Below the pieces are notes generated by a model that was not told the DNA's origin, did no database searches, and worked only from the letters and a program-made list of their open reading frames with translations. Made by a program: the position numbers and the translations under genes. This document shows, piece after piece, positions 24,301 through 36,570 of a stretch of DNA of 64,000 nucleotides. Every line of letters starts with the position of its first letter. Positions within the stretch are counted from its first letter, which is position 1. The DNA comes from Symsagittifera roscoffensis (lineage: Eukaryota > Xenacoelomorpha > Acoela > Convolutidae): positions 46,488,001-46,552,000 of the forward strand of contig NC_087067.1 of NCBI RefSeq assembly GCF_963678635.1, written 5' to 3'.

Positions 24301-26147
24301 AAGGAGGTCCTTGAAAAAAATATCCCGCTTTCTTCGAGGGTCAGAACAAAAACTCGTTTCGGGTCTTATGTACTCAAAAAAGAAGCATTATATCATACAG
24401 TTTCGATTCGCAAATTTCAATTTTCTAGAAAATGAAATATATGATTTAGTTTGTGCTTTTTTAAAGCAAATGACACATTAAAAACGAACAGCCGGAAATA
24501 TAAGCCAAATTACTTGTACACATATTTGAAATGCAAACTTCATGCAGAGATGGATGTCAAAGTTTTTATTTGCTTGAAATGTTATTTGAAAAGCCTGGCC
24601 ATATGGCTTCAAATTGTTTGGCTGATATCAGTCTATCAATTTCAGGCTGATTTTTTTTCATATCGAGGCGTAATTTAATTTTACGGCCTTTTGATGCAAT
24701 TTACCTCTTGTTTTAAATGAATTGATGAAAATCAAATTCTTATTTTAAACAAAAAATGTTTTTTGTTTCAAATCAAATGATTTGCTGAGTAATATACAAG
24801 TGGATATTTTTTGCTGGGCGGAATAATTGAAATAATTGAATAAATGATTAATTTCGAATAATCATAATGGTTTTTATACAATTGGTGCAGTCATGGGCTC
24901 AGTTGGATGCACTTTTTATGCTGTTAAAGTCGATAAAAAAATTCATCATTTCTTGTAGCAGTATCAAAATCGGCTTGAGAAATAGCATTTTCACCAAAAA
25001 CTTCTGCTTTGAGAGGCTATCGCTTACTGTCATCAGTATAAAACTCATCAGTATCATCACTAGAGTTTGTCACGAAAAATAACAATTTAGGCTTTCATAC
25101 AAAGCCAATTTCTTGACCTAATATAATGTGAACTGAAAAAAATTTGGGTTGTATGCCAGTGGAATATAATAGGCTAACCTATTAGTTTAAGATCTCAAAG
25201 CTTGCAAAATTTATGTGAAGAATAGCAATTATTGCAAGAACCTTGCAAGTGTATTTTCCGCAAGTTTTCTTCCAAAAAAAATAAATTTTCCAAAAAAAAA
25301 GTTTTTTTTTTTTGAAAAAATTGTGTTATAAGTATTTCAAAATCTCTAGCTTCAAATCATTTTTAATTTTGTTCTGAAAATTTGAATTTTCCTAAAACTC
25401 ATTTGATTTTGCTGGGTTTTGATCAGCATAATTGTATTATTTTTCTAATTAATTTTGGTGGCATTGTGAAAATTCTATTTTATCCCGGAATTTTGTAAAT
25501 TAGTTTAAGAACGGGTAAATCTCAACCTGTTGAGATTGACTGTTCTTGAAATAATTTGAATTATTCAAATAACTGTAAAGTCCTTGAATCTATTATGAGA
25601 TAAGCTTCTATTTGCTCCTTTCCTTGTCGGTTTGCAAAAATATATTAAAAAATGGATTAGCAGACGACGGAAGTGAACAGTTCTCAAGAAGCCCTCATTA
25701 ACCTGAACTGAATTTTTATCTTTAATTAAGCTGAGCTGCTGAAATCAAATACTTGTTCGTTGCCTGATATTGGAATCGAATGCGTTAATGGAGCCATGGA
25801 ATTTGATATAAACAACAAGAACCGAATCAATTTTCAAATATTGTAGCTGCAATTCAATCCCCTCTCACGAAAGTGGTATCCATCATATCTATCCAAAGAG
25901 CTCTCCAGTTTCATATTTAGCTCATAAAATGTTATTTTAGGCTTAGCATTTTTAGAGAGCTAGGCAAGCAAAATTATTACAAGAAAGTGATCTAAAACAT
26001 TCTTTATCCGCTGAGCGAGGAAGCATCCTAAGCAGAGAAGTAATTAGTTTTCCTACAGAAAAAAACTTGGTCGCACTTCACATCCAAAAACAAAGTTGGA
26101 AACAAAAATAGTCGTTTGATGTGAAGAAGAACTAACGTATCCAGGGG
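24301..26147. other. unrecognised AT-rich DNA
   Basis: I see no gene or repeat family. Frames at 24,451-24,678 and 24,867-25,082 show no domain and no support from composition. Confidence 0.35.
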
Positions 26148-26465
26148 CGGATCTAGGATTTTCTCGAGGGGGGGGGGGCCTATTTTCAAAAAAATTTCGA
26201 AAACTTTGTCGACATTTTTTGTTTAGGTCGACTAAATTGATTTCTGAGGTCTCCCTAATCACTATGAAGAAATTAAAAAACACCAAAAAAAGTGTGTTTA
26301 GGCACTTTTTGGAAAATGTTGACCAAAAAAACGCGTTTTTTTCGGCGCGCGCTCTCCCCTCAAAATTAGTGAAAAATTTTAGGGTTCGTCATCAAATATG
26401 GATGTCTTAAAATAGTACAAAGCCCCCCCCCCCAAAAAAAAACCGTAAAATACCCCGCTGGTGGT
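26148..26465 (+). mobile_element. family B copy with readable ends
   Basis: It starts CAGGGGCGGATCTAGGATTT, has a G run, GTCGAC words, a GGCGCGCGCTC segment and TTAAAATAGTACAAAG, then a C run and an end near CCGCTGGTG. The terminal inverted repeat is clear. Flanking 8-mers do not match, so I cannot show a target duplication. Confidence 0.7.
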
Positions 26466-27218
26466 TTCGATTACAGTTATTAAGGCAAAAATAATTTTTC
26501 AGAAAAGTTTCGCAATTTTTTCAGACTCTTTTTCCAAGTTTTGTCGTGTTCTGAGGATAAATAAACGTAGATTAGTTTGTTGCAAAAGCTGGATGCAAAA
26601 GTTGCAGAGGATATTTACAAGAAATATTTGAACCAAACGGGAAGCCCTTGGACGCCCAGATTGACAAAAAAAGCTTGTCATACAATTTGATTGGAAAAAA
26701 ATGTATAAAAATAGCATGATAAGCTTTTTTTCATTCAAGGAAAATTTATAATAAACCTTCGGAAAATTCATTTGAAGGTTAATCTTGGATTAGGTAGCTT
26801 TTAACCGTAGCTTTAGACTTCTTCAAATTGGCAGAATCTGAGAAGATTGGTATCGTTGAGTCAATACACTAGAAGGATAGGAAAATGACACATTTCAATC
26901 AGACTATTTTAAGGTAAAGCAGACTGCCTAATTAATTTAAAAGCTATGCCGTAAATGTAATTTGAGAATTTGATCCTCAAAAAAATCCCTCTTGGGAACT
27001 TTTGTCAAGTTTGATCTCCAGGAGTTGATGCTTTGAGAACTCATTAAAATAACAATTTTGGAAAGTGCATGCAGTTCATTCTCTGCAGTGTTCCAACCAG
27101 CATATTTTTCGGTAGAGAGCTACATAAAAGTAAATATTGAAAAGTTCTTTCGGTGCTAATTTCTGGTACTATCATCCCTGATTGAAATATGTTCGCTGGC
27201 TTCGTATCAAACTATTCT
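26466..27218. other. unrecognised AT-rich DNA
   Basis: No gene or known repeat was seen. The 90-residue minus-strand frame (26,499-26,771) has no domain. A GATAAGCTTTTTTTC stretch at about 26,715 resembles words scattered at 30.8-31.6 kb. Confidence 0.3.
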
Positions 27219-28357
27219 TGTCGTGGGTTAACCAAAGAGTAAAATCATACGTGGCGCCAGATATGGTTCCATAGCAGCCCAGGGAAATTGGGTTATTTCC
27301 CATTATGCCTCCTCCCAAGTCTAGTAATGAACACATGTGATTTTATTATAGCCCGTCTCCCCAAGCCGAAGTAGTTTTATGTCACATTTCCACATTTTCC
27401 AAAAAAGCGAGATTAATGCCAATTTTGGCCGATTTTTTGGGCCGAAGACAGCGATTTGACAAAAAGGCAAGAGGCAGATTTGAGGCACTTTTTGGAGGTT
27501 TCGACACCGAAGGGTCGCTCAGCAAAAAAAGTCGGTCAGAGTATTTCAGGGCCAGTCAGCAAGAAAGGATATCCTAAGAAATTGACAGGAAGAAAACGGT
27601 TGTATTCTTTTTTTTCCATTTGAATGTCCTTGATTCTGATTGTTTCGATTTAGACTAAAACATTTCTTAGGACAATTTTTCAATTGATTCATAAACTAAC
27701 CACTAATAATTTTCTATCTTACAATAGAACTAATCAGCACTGACCAGGTAGGCATGACTATGCATAGAAAAAGTTTTTTCCAAGATATGTTGCCAGAAAA
27801 AAAACAGACTATGTCACTTCTGGATTATTGATTTCTACTACATGATCAATTTTCCAGCGAAAAAAAAAACTATAACAAAATTTGAAAAAAAAACATCTGC
27901 CAAATTCCAATGAAAAAAATCTTCTTACAGTGAAACTCGTACATTTTTTGGATAAGAATACAATTATCGGCAAGCGTAGAATGCTTTTCGATCAAAAGTT
28001 TGTTTAGAACATTACGAGGCCAAACTGTGCATTTTGTGCATTGTAAGCGGATTCCGCAACAAGGACGCTCCCTTTGTTCTTCTTTTGTTCTTTGATTTTC
28101 TTTGACCGTTCCCACAAAATTTTAACATGTTTAAAGACTTGTCTATAGAATCCAGGAACATACCGACACAAAATTGTGCGCCTATCTAGTGCACAGTTTG
28201 GCCTTGTAATGAAGGCTTTTTTTTGCGCATGGAAGACCTAACAAAAATGATAATACTAATTCACAGAAATGTGATGAACTAATTTTGACAAACACCGGAA
28301 AAAAAACTGCCAAGTTCGAATTTTTGTGATTAAAACAATTGGTACGCATTAACGTGT
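27219..28357 (+). mobile_element. palindromic array, copy 1 (forward)
   Basis: It starts TCGTGGGTTAACCAAAGAG, then AATCATACGTGGCGCCAGAT, and ends GGTACGCATTAACGTGTAA. It matches copies 2 and 3 downstream. It is longer than them because an inverted-repeat insert occupies 28,010-28,211. It includes family B-like words near 27,390-27,560. Confidence 0.75.
28010..28211. mobile_element. MITE with 22-bp terminal inverted repeats
   Basis: The left end CATTACGAGGCCAAACTG then TGCA is the reverse complement of the right end TGCACAGTTTGG then CCTTGTAATG, with one mismatch in 22. It is absent at the same place in copies 2 and 3 of the array. A diverged relative in the opposite orientation lies at 38,277-38,447. 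Confidence 0.8.
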
Positions 28358-29111
28358 AACTTACACGTTAATGTGTACCTATTGTTTCAATCACAAAAAT
28401 TCGAACTTGGCAGTTTTTTTTCCGGTGTTTGTCAAAAATAAATCAGCGCATTTCTGTGAATTAATATTGTCATTTTTGGTAGGTCTTCCATGTGCAAAAA
28501 AAAGCCTTGTAACAAAACTTTTGATCAAAAAGCAGTCTACGCTTGCCGAAAATTGTATTCTTATCCAAAAAATGTACGAGTTTCATTGTAAGAAGACTTT
28601 TTTCATTGTAATTTGGCAAATCTTTTTTTTTCAATTTTTGTTATAGTTTTTTTTTCGCTGGAAAATTGATCCTGTAGTAGAAATCAATGATCCAGAAGTG
28701 ACATAGTCTGTTTTTTTCCTGGCAACATATCTTGAAAAAACCTTATTCTATGCATAGTCACGCCTACCTGGTCAGTGCTGATTAGTTCTATTGTAAGATA
28801 GAAAGTTATTGGTGGTTAGTTTATGAATCAATTGAAAAAGGGTCTTAAGAAATGTCTTAGTCTACTTAGAAACAATCAGAATGAAGGACATTCAAATGGC
28901 AAAAAGAATACAACCGTTTTCTTGCCGTCTATTTCTTAGGATATCATTTTTTGCTGACTGACCTTGAAATACTCTGACCGAATTTTTTTGCTGAGCGACC
29001 CTTTGGCGCCAATATATACAAGGTAGCGCGCGCTTTCCAAAAAGTGCCTAAAAACTTCTTCTTGCTTTTTTTTCAAATCGTGGAACCATATCTGGCGCGA
29101 CGTATGGTTTC
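28358..29111 (-). mobile_element. palindromic array, copy 2 (reverse)
   Basis: It reads as the reverse complement of copies 1 and 3 from TTACACGTTAATG to the ACCATATCTGGCGCGACGTA end. The centre with copy 1 is at about 28,357, where the arms abut with almost no spacer. Confidence 0.8.
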
Positions 29112-29882
29112 GTCGCGGGTTAACCAAAGAGTAAAATCATACGTCGCGCCAGATATGGTTCCACGATTTGAAAAAAAAGCAAGAAGAAGTTTTTAGGCAC
29201 TTTTTGGAAAGCGCGCGCTACCTTGTATATATTGGAACCAAAGAGTCGCTCAGCAAGAAAATTCAGTCAGAGTATTTCAGGGTCAGTCAGAAAAAAAGGA
29301 TATCCTAAGAAATAGACGGCAAGAAAACGGTTGTATTCTTTTTGCCATTTGAATGTCCTTCATTCTGATTGTTTCTAAGTAGACTAAGACATTTCTTAAG
29401 ACCCTTTTTCATTTGATTCATAAACTAACCACCAATATTTTCTATCTTACAATAGAACTAATCAGCACTGACCAGGCAGGCATGACTATGCATAGAAAAG
29501 GTTTTTCCAAGATATGTTGCCAGAAAAAAAAACAGACTATTTCTTTTCTGGATCATTGATTTCTACTACAGGATCAATTTTCAAGCGAAAAAAAAACTAT
29601 AACAAAATTTGAAAAAAAAAGATTTGCCAAATTCCAATGAAAAAAATCTTCTTACAGTGAAACTCGTACATTTTTTGGATAAGAATACACTTTTCGGCAA
29701 GCGTAGACTGCTTTTTGATCAAAAGTTTTGTTACAAGGCTTTTTTTTGCACATGGAAGACCTACCAAAAATGATAATACTAATTCACAGAAATGCGCTGA
29801 TTTATTTTTGACAAACACCGGAAAAAAACTGCCAAGTTCGAATTTTTGTGATTGAAACAAATGGCACGCATTAACGTGTAAG
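29112..29882 (+). mobile_element. palindromic array, copy 3 (forward)
   Basis: It starts TCGCGGGTTAACCAAAGAG and ends GCACGCATTAACGTGTAA. It is close to identical to copy 2 over at least 28,900-29,400, and the two arms are separated by a loop of about 40 bases. Frames of 81-126 residues inside the three copies are translations of the same repeat in different phases. Confidence 0.8.
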
Positions 29883-30285
29883 TGTGGACTCAAATAAACA
29901 ACTCGATCAACACATTGATGATGCAGCAAAAAAACAATGTTTTCGAATCGTGAAAGCAAATTTTTGTATTCTACCACAAGAAAAATGGACTATTCAATCA
30001 GGAAAAAAAAGTGCAAATATTAGGTACAACAAACTCCTGTAACACTTCCCGAACAAGAAAAATAAGGCACCTAGTCCTCCTTTTCTGATTGATTGCGATA
30101 AAGATGATACTATTCTAAAACGAGACAGAAAAAAGTTTCAGATCTCAAAAACTCCTGAAACACAGATAAAGGCATAACGGTCATGAAAACCGGTTTATTT
30201 CGGTAAGACACAAATAATCAGTTTATGGACGTTAATTAATTTTTGCTAAAAATCATTTAGGTTAATGGCTTGGTTCATTTGAGGA
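29883..30285. other. unrecognised AT-rich DNA
   Basis: I see no gene or repeat here. Confidence 0.3.
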
Positions 30286-30778
30286 ACAAGAAGTTATCAA
30301 TTTTCTCAGTATTCGTTCTTTAAGACCACGCCATGGCCAATTAGCAGGCACAATTAGTTCATTTGATCGCAAACCTGCCGTTGTTGCCCTATGTGAAACA
30401 GGGATATTGGAAAAGAACTTCACCAATCTATACTCAAATAAACGCTAAGCCCCTTGAACCCAAAATCAATTATTTAAAAAAGAGTGAGTGGGATTTTTAC
30501 AACAACGGGATATAATTGATTCTACGGTGGTTTTTCCTACTGACAAAGAGCACCAAAAAGTATTCGACATCAAAACCACTTACTTAACTTTTGTCGTTTA
30601 CAGATCTTCTGAAATTATAATTTTTCTGAAGTCGCTTAAAGACTTACTAAAAAAGTTGAAAATCTCAAAGGAATTTTGTTTTCTTGTTGATGATATAAGC
30701 ATTAACTGTTTTAATGATTGCGCATCTCTAGAATGCACGCGGTTTGACCTCCATAAGCCGAATCTTACAATTCAATAA
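30286..30778 (+). pseudogene. LINE endonuclease fragment, decayed
   Basis: The frame from about 30,293 reads INFLSIRSLRPRHGQLAG, then VVALCETGILEK. This is the start of an apurinic-type LINE endonuclease: an N-x-RSL segment, and an ET motif with the catalytic Glu. After a stop and a deletion, the frame at 30,488-30,778 has VVYRSSEIIIFLKSLKDLL and FCFLVDDISIN, matching the Y-R-P / F-L-x-x-L and G-D-x-N-I-N parts of the family, with the Gly replaced. No reverse transcriptase follows. It looks like an old truncated insertion, related in type to the LINE at 46.4 kb but not obviously the same family. Confidence 0.6.
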
Positions 30779-32740
30779 ACCGAAAATGCTTATCATACAA
30801 TTATCATATAATTTCAAAAAATCATTGAAAAAAAATTCGAACTAGTTTCTGCGGCTATTTGAACCAAAAAACAATGTGGCGATGAAAAAAATTATGTTTC
30901 TTATTTTTTGAAAAAAATGGTTATCATATAATTTCCATATATGAAAGTTGTATGGCAAGCATTTTTTTGATGGCGACAACAAAAATTTTTCTTTGTAAAA
31001 TTGAATTTGCCCCAAAAGTTTTTTTGTTTCTTTTTTCAACCGCAAATCGAATTTCGTACTCAAACAAACATTTTCAAAGAAAAAAAATTTTGCATGCAAA
31101 TTTTAATTTTTTGGCTGCATAACGTAGTCCTGGATACACAACATTTTTCCGTTTCTCTGGATAACTCTTTTCAAACATGCTAACAACTCCTATTTTTTTG
31201 TATGGCATGTTTATACATGCCTTGATTAATGTCTGAGAAATTGAAAACTCTAAACTTGAAAATAATCACAATTGACTTTTTTTTCTTCAAAATTTAAAGT
31301 TTGATGCTTTCAGTATATGATTTGTGAAAAAACTCTTACTCAATTCAGGTCATTTTCAACGTATTGTAAATGCCAGACGATTAGCCCTCTGAATACTCTA
31401 AAATTTGAGTAAGGCATGGGATTAGCCACTTGTGTTCAGTTATGAACACAACCCAAAAACTTTGAGAAATTTTATTTTTTTTAAATCAATTTTTTGGTCA
31501 ATGAAAAATAGCTTATCCTACAATTTCTATATATGAAAAAAGCTTTCTTTAGAGCTTTCTTAGCATTTTCTGTATCTATAGAATTGTACAAAACTGTATG
31601 ATAAGCATTTTTTCTTTTATAAAAATGTAGGACAGGCATTTTTGATCAACACGGGCACCGTGCTGCTCGAATTTAATTTAATTGTCTAGAGCAAAGATAC
31701 TACCAGAGAAGCAAACACTCCAGTGGTTTTCCCTGATCTTTTTATATCGAATCATGAGGTTTCTTTTAATACATTCAAATGTAGTTCCTCGGATCGAAAA
31801 GCTTTTATGGGTTGGTTTGAAGTGCATTGTAACAACCAGAACTATTTCAATTTAGTATTAAAAGAAGTTTTTTGTATCTTAGAACCGAAGAAATGAACTG
31901 TTTTTTTAAAATTTTTATTTCATCTTAAACACAAATTTGCTAAAATTGAGATGAGCAGTGTCATTTCAACCAGAATATCCTAGATGTAACAATTGCTATT
32001 TTAGAAACTTTCAATAAATTTTGACATTACAAAGAATTGAATGGATGCAATGACTTGAAAAAGTTGTTTTTACCGAAAATCTGTTTTTTGCGTTATCACC
32101 CTGCAATTTTTTTTGAAACATCACCCTAATGAGCAACAAAGAATTGCATTTAAAACTACCCTTAACAACGCAACCAGTGAAGTTCCGTGATTTATTTGAT
32201 CAAATAAATCAATACTCCGATAACTCACATATGATGCTCAATGAATTAAGCTCTTCAAAAGGAAAAAAACGCTAATAATTTGAATTGAGATGTCATTATT
32301 TTTGAATATACGTTTTTTACTACTGTAAATAATGAAGTCAGAGAAAAATTTGTTTCACATTTCAAATTCAATGGAGTTCAATAGACGTCTTTACTTGAAG
32401 CTAATAGCTTGTAAGTTCAAAAAAACTGCGATGTCAAGCCATGGCTATCATGTTGTCAAGTAAACTGATCAGGTTAGCCATTACTGTTTTAATTAAATTT
32501 TGAATTTATTGTTACTATCGTTGCATATTTGTTCTCATTTTTTGGGTCTTGTAATACACAAAAATGGAGACAACACAGATCAAAAACTACTATCGCTTAA
32601 AAATTTGATATGTTTAAATATTTAAAGTTTTTGAAAACTTTTTTTCGAGGGTCCTTCGAAGTTTGCATACAAAATTTATTTTTCAAATCAAAAAACAACA
32701 TAGCTTTTGAACTAACTACTCATAGTCACATGCGATTTTA
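30779..32740. other. unrecognised AT-rich DNA with scattered TATCATACAATT words
   Basis: No gene was seen. Words like GCTTATCATACAATT and their reverse ATTGTATGATAAGC recur at about 30,790, 30,918, 31,512 and 31,600, and again near 36,040. They could be ends of a short palindromic repeat that I could not delimit. Confidence 0.35.
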
Positions 32741-32958
32741 CCAGTACCAGAATTGATTGGGATTTTAATAAGGATAAAAACAACTGCCTTACTGGTTTAA
32801 TTGGTTTCAAAATGTCTTTGACTCAATTATTTGTAACAATTTTACCAGTATCAAAATTGATTGGGATAATAATTAAGTATAAAAATAACTGCCGTGCTGC
32901 TTTTATCGGTTTCAAAATGATTTTGACACAATTATTTGTAACAATTTGTTTTAAAAAG
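32741..32958 (+). repeat. tandem duplication, period about 104 bp
   Basis: CCAGTACCAGAATTGATTGG at 32,741 recurs as CCAGTATCAAAATTGATTGG at 32,845. ATTATTTGTAACAATTT follows in both copies. The 89-residue frame here owes its length to this repeat. Confidence 0.75.
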
Positions 32959-33511
32959 CGGTATAGTTTTTGCAGTAAAAATTATGCGTTGCTTGATTTT
33001 TATCTTTATAATCAAGAACAGGTTGTGATAAATCAGGACAAATGCTCAAAAAAGGCCAGCGTAAGTGGGGGTATTTCTTGAGTCTGTCTTAGGTCCATTT
33101 TTGCTGATTAATTTTTATAATCATGATCTTTCAGGTTGTGTAAGAAAAGAATTAATTTTTTTTTGCTGACCATACAACTTATTTGCTTCAGTTTTGGTCA
33201 CTTCTGGTCATTTTGATTCCTTTTGGACCAAAACATCGACCCTGGTTGGCAAGTCATAAAGCTATTTATTCCATCGCACATGCTCAGAATTTATCCTTTA
33301 TTAAAAAAGTTTTTTCTTACGCTTAGAATTGTGATGCAATTTTAGTGTTAACTCATTAGGTTAATTGTTATGATTATTACCCATGTATTTTAACTCTCCT
33401 CAAACCCTTCGCCAGAGGGAGAAAAGGATGATTTGTGCAATTTATGTACTAAGCATTAAAAATTTTTCCTGCCAGATGCAGTGTTGTGATTGCTTTATTT
33501 AATTTTTTTTA

Positions 33512-34344
33512 CCTGCATCCAGTTTCAATCATTAATAGTCGATTATATTATGATGATTTTAGTACCACTATTACTAAAATTGAAAAAAAAAATTATAATC
33601 GATTATTTTTATCCCGGTTTCTGATTCATATGTTGTGCAAACAAAACATTATAACCGATTATAAATGATTACAACCCCAACTGTTTGCCCATTTTGTCTC
33701 CGACCTTGCATCCGAATTGCTTACAATTTATGCTTTTTGTAGACCTTGGCTTAAGTGAAAAATGAAGGAAATGTTTTCAACTTTTTCAAATTAATTCAAA
33801 TTCATATTTTTTTTCCATTTCTTTATTAAAGTTGGTTCATGATGAACATCTTAAGTTTTTTTAACCACCAAAATATCAGCAAAATGCTTTAGTTCCATTA
33901 TTTACTCGAAAGATTTACTTTTCAAATACCGCGGGAACTTTTCAACTAATACGAAAAGATCTCTATGAAACTTTTGTTTCGTGGTAAGACTGAGTTCAAA
34001 TAAACCAAAGTATGACAAAACATCTCGCTTTTAGAGATATAGTTAATGACAGAAAAATATTACCCTGTGGGATATAATTAAATTATACTTTCGTTTTTTC
34101 AAATTTCTGATAAAACTAGAGATCAAAATCGATTGTAACCGATTATAATTGATTTAAAGAGTTTTTTGTATGAACTGTAATCGATTGAATTGATTAAAAT
34201 AGATTTAAATCTCTTGGAAAATATCACGTTTAATACAATAATCTAAACACCTAAGTTTGGTAATTATAGTCAATTATAATTGTCAAAAAATCATTAGAAA
34301 TAATCCGTTAAAATCGATTGCTTGCGCCTAAACTTGGATGCGGG
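33512..34344 (+). mobile_element. family E MITE, complete, TA-flanked
   Basis: It begins CCTGCATCCAGTTTC and ends AAACTTGGATGCGGG, an inverted repeat. TA flanks both ends (33,510-33,511 and 34,345-34,346), as for Tc1/mariner-type insertion. It contains two zones of ATAATCGATTATAA-like words, plus TACCGCGGGA and CTTTTGTTTCGTGGTAA, which are shared with 18,161-18,800. It is non-coding. Confidence 0.75.
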
Positions 34345-34346
34345 TA

Positions 34347-35694
34347 GTGTCTTAACAAGTCTTTTCGGACTTGATTTACTCTTAGCGAACTCCTTCCGAG
34401 CGCGCGAGACAGTGTTATAGCGTTTAGTTTAAAATAGCACACATTTTAAATGAACTATATTCTTAACATTTTTTTCATTTTAAGCTTAGTTTAGTTGGAT
34501 CAATCAGGTAACCCTGGTCATACTAGCAATTAAAAGAGTCGTCATAGAACAACACGATAAATTTTACATAAATTCGTAGTACATTTTGAGGCAAGCAATA
34601 AAATAAGAACTTCCTGTTTGGAACTATGATAGATGGTATGGGTCCCAAATCGGAAGCAGTACGCATTTGTTTACTTGTATACCCACATTTTAATACCTTT
34701 TTGTAGTTTCTTTCATTTCATTGGAAAATAAACTTGCAAAAAAGAAGTCAGTGGTTTGATTGAGTTGACCTGTATCAATTTCCCGAAGCAAACATTTTTA
34801 AGGCATTTGCGGAGACTGTTTTTTTTAAATAATACTATTACATTAGATTTATATCTTGCCAATATGGCGTTATTAAATGTGAACAGAAACTGTTTTGAGC
34901 AGTCAAACATCCTTCAGTCTAATCACATCACACATCTAATTGCGAGCAGAATTCACGTGAACAAACTCACATGGATGGAAAATCAGTTCCAGTCTGTAGA
35001 CTTTTCTCCCCTGCACCTCACAAAAGATAACCCCCCCCCCCCACAGGTTTAATACTTTTCCACGATATCCTGCTTCGTTCGACCTACTCAAAAAAGTCTG
35101 AGGATGGATTTGGCGTGATAATAACATCTTCATTGTTTTTCCAAGTGGAAAACTTAGATATCATTCCAAATTTAATTTAATTTAGATAACATTTGTTGAC
35201 GCGTTGCAGAGGCTAGCAAAAAACTTGTCAATTTCTTTCTCAATGTTGTCTTTTTGACCTCTCATGTTTTTCAATCTTCGCATAGCATCCAAAATTTAGC
35301 AAAAAATAAATAACTTAATCCTCTATTTTTTAATGTAGATAGTTCACTGAAACAAATAATTTTTTTTTGAAAAGAAAGAAAAAATGAGCTAATCTAGAAA
35401 ATGCATACGCTGTTGTGAAAATGGCAATAGCGAACTGTTAAAAACGGGTAGCTGAAAATTTTATCACAACTCAGCCTCACAACTAAGACGATGTCTTTTT
35501 TGTGAAGCGAAATTTAGTAATTTTATGTTTTCATATGATGAGATAAATCTTGTCAAAAAACAGACTACTTTTTTCAACCAACAATTTTTTTGCTCAACAT
35601 TCAATATTTAATTCAAACAAAGTTGATGATTTGGCTCAGCGAAGTGAAAGCTACACCTACGTTTTGAGTTTGACAGTGTACAATAGAATTTTAC
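34347..35694. other. unrecognised AT-rich DNA
   Basis: No gene was recognised. A C run at about 35,031-35,042 ends a 98-residue frame (34,756-35,052) that shows no domain. Confidence 0.35.
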
Positions 35695-35985
35695 GACTAG
35701 AATAGATCAAGTCTCTGCTTGCGTCTTAAAAGCGCGAAATATATCGAGCGTTAATTGTCCCAGTTGGGCCAAAATGGCAATCAATAAAACCTTATAACTT
35801 TACGAAAAATGATCAAAGTTTAAATATCTTTTCAAATTTAAGCTCAGGGCGACAAAAACTTTTGAATAATATAAACAAATTCTCTCAAAAATGGCTAATT
35901 TAGTAGTCAAAATTTTTCTGAAGAAAAAAAACACCTTGAGCACAATTATTCCTTCTCTTTCTTCGAATCTCGGAACAAAAATTGC
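35695..35985 (-). mobile_element. family A 5' half, reverse
   Basis: Read on the minus strand, GTTCCGAGATTCGAAG is followed by AATTGTGCTCAAGG, the GACAAAAATTTTGAC-like stretch and the AACGCTCGATATATT / GCAAGCAGAGAC interior. It then ends without the hairpin half. Confidence 0.6.
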
Positions 35986-36354
35986 GTATCCTAGAGTTTT
36001 CTTAAAATTTTCTGTACGTACGAAACAATTTTCTGTGTTTGATAAGCATTGTTACATAAACTAAAATTGTATGACAAACCATTTGGGTCAAGCCAGGGTT
36101 AATTATGATGAAAGGTTGGGTATTGTGTTACAAACTAAAAGATTGATTTATCTGAAAACTTGAATTAACCTAACTGATTCTAATGCAATGATAGCTATGA
36201 AAAACAACAATTAAACATGGAGGGCTGAGATCAGTATCGGTACATTTAACACTTTGAACTGAAGATAACAGACACTACTGCTACTACGACACTACTGGTA
36301 AGCCAATATAAAGATTTTTTAAATAAAACTCTGTCACCTTCTCTACACCACATT

Positions 36355-36570
36355 TTTGTCAGATCGTGCGTGCAATCGATCCCCTGCCATGGCAATGATA
36401 GTGTGTGAGAACGAGCACTCATTTGACCTCGAGCTTCAGTTCTGTCACAGCATGGCCGAAGTCGGCTGCAAAAATGGAAACACTAGTTCTAGAAAAGCAG
36501 TCCTGAGTTACTTTTCGCTCTACAAAGTAACTCAGTCTGGAATATGGGAAAATAAGAAAGACCAAGTTAA
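36355..36570 (+). mobile_element. SINE family G, 5'-truncated copy
   Basis: It begins inside the tRNA-like head (CAGATCGTGCGTGCAATCG, then ATCCCC) and continues through the same body as 20,678-20,955, with CCATGGCAATGATAGTGTG, GACCTCGAGCTTCAG, TCGGCTGCAA and TCGCTCTACAAA. The 93-residue frame over it is repeat translation. Confidence 0.65.

Noticed and set aside
27870..29977. Frames of 81, 91 and 126 residues sharing a KQSTLAENCILIQKMYEFHCKK-like tail
   Set aside because: They are one stretch of the palindromic repeat read in three copies. The upstream parts differ and no start or domain is conserved.
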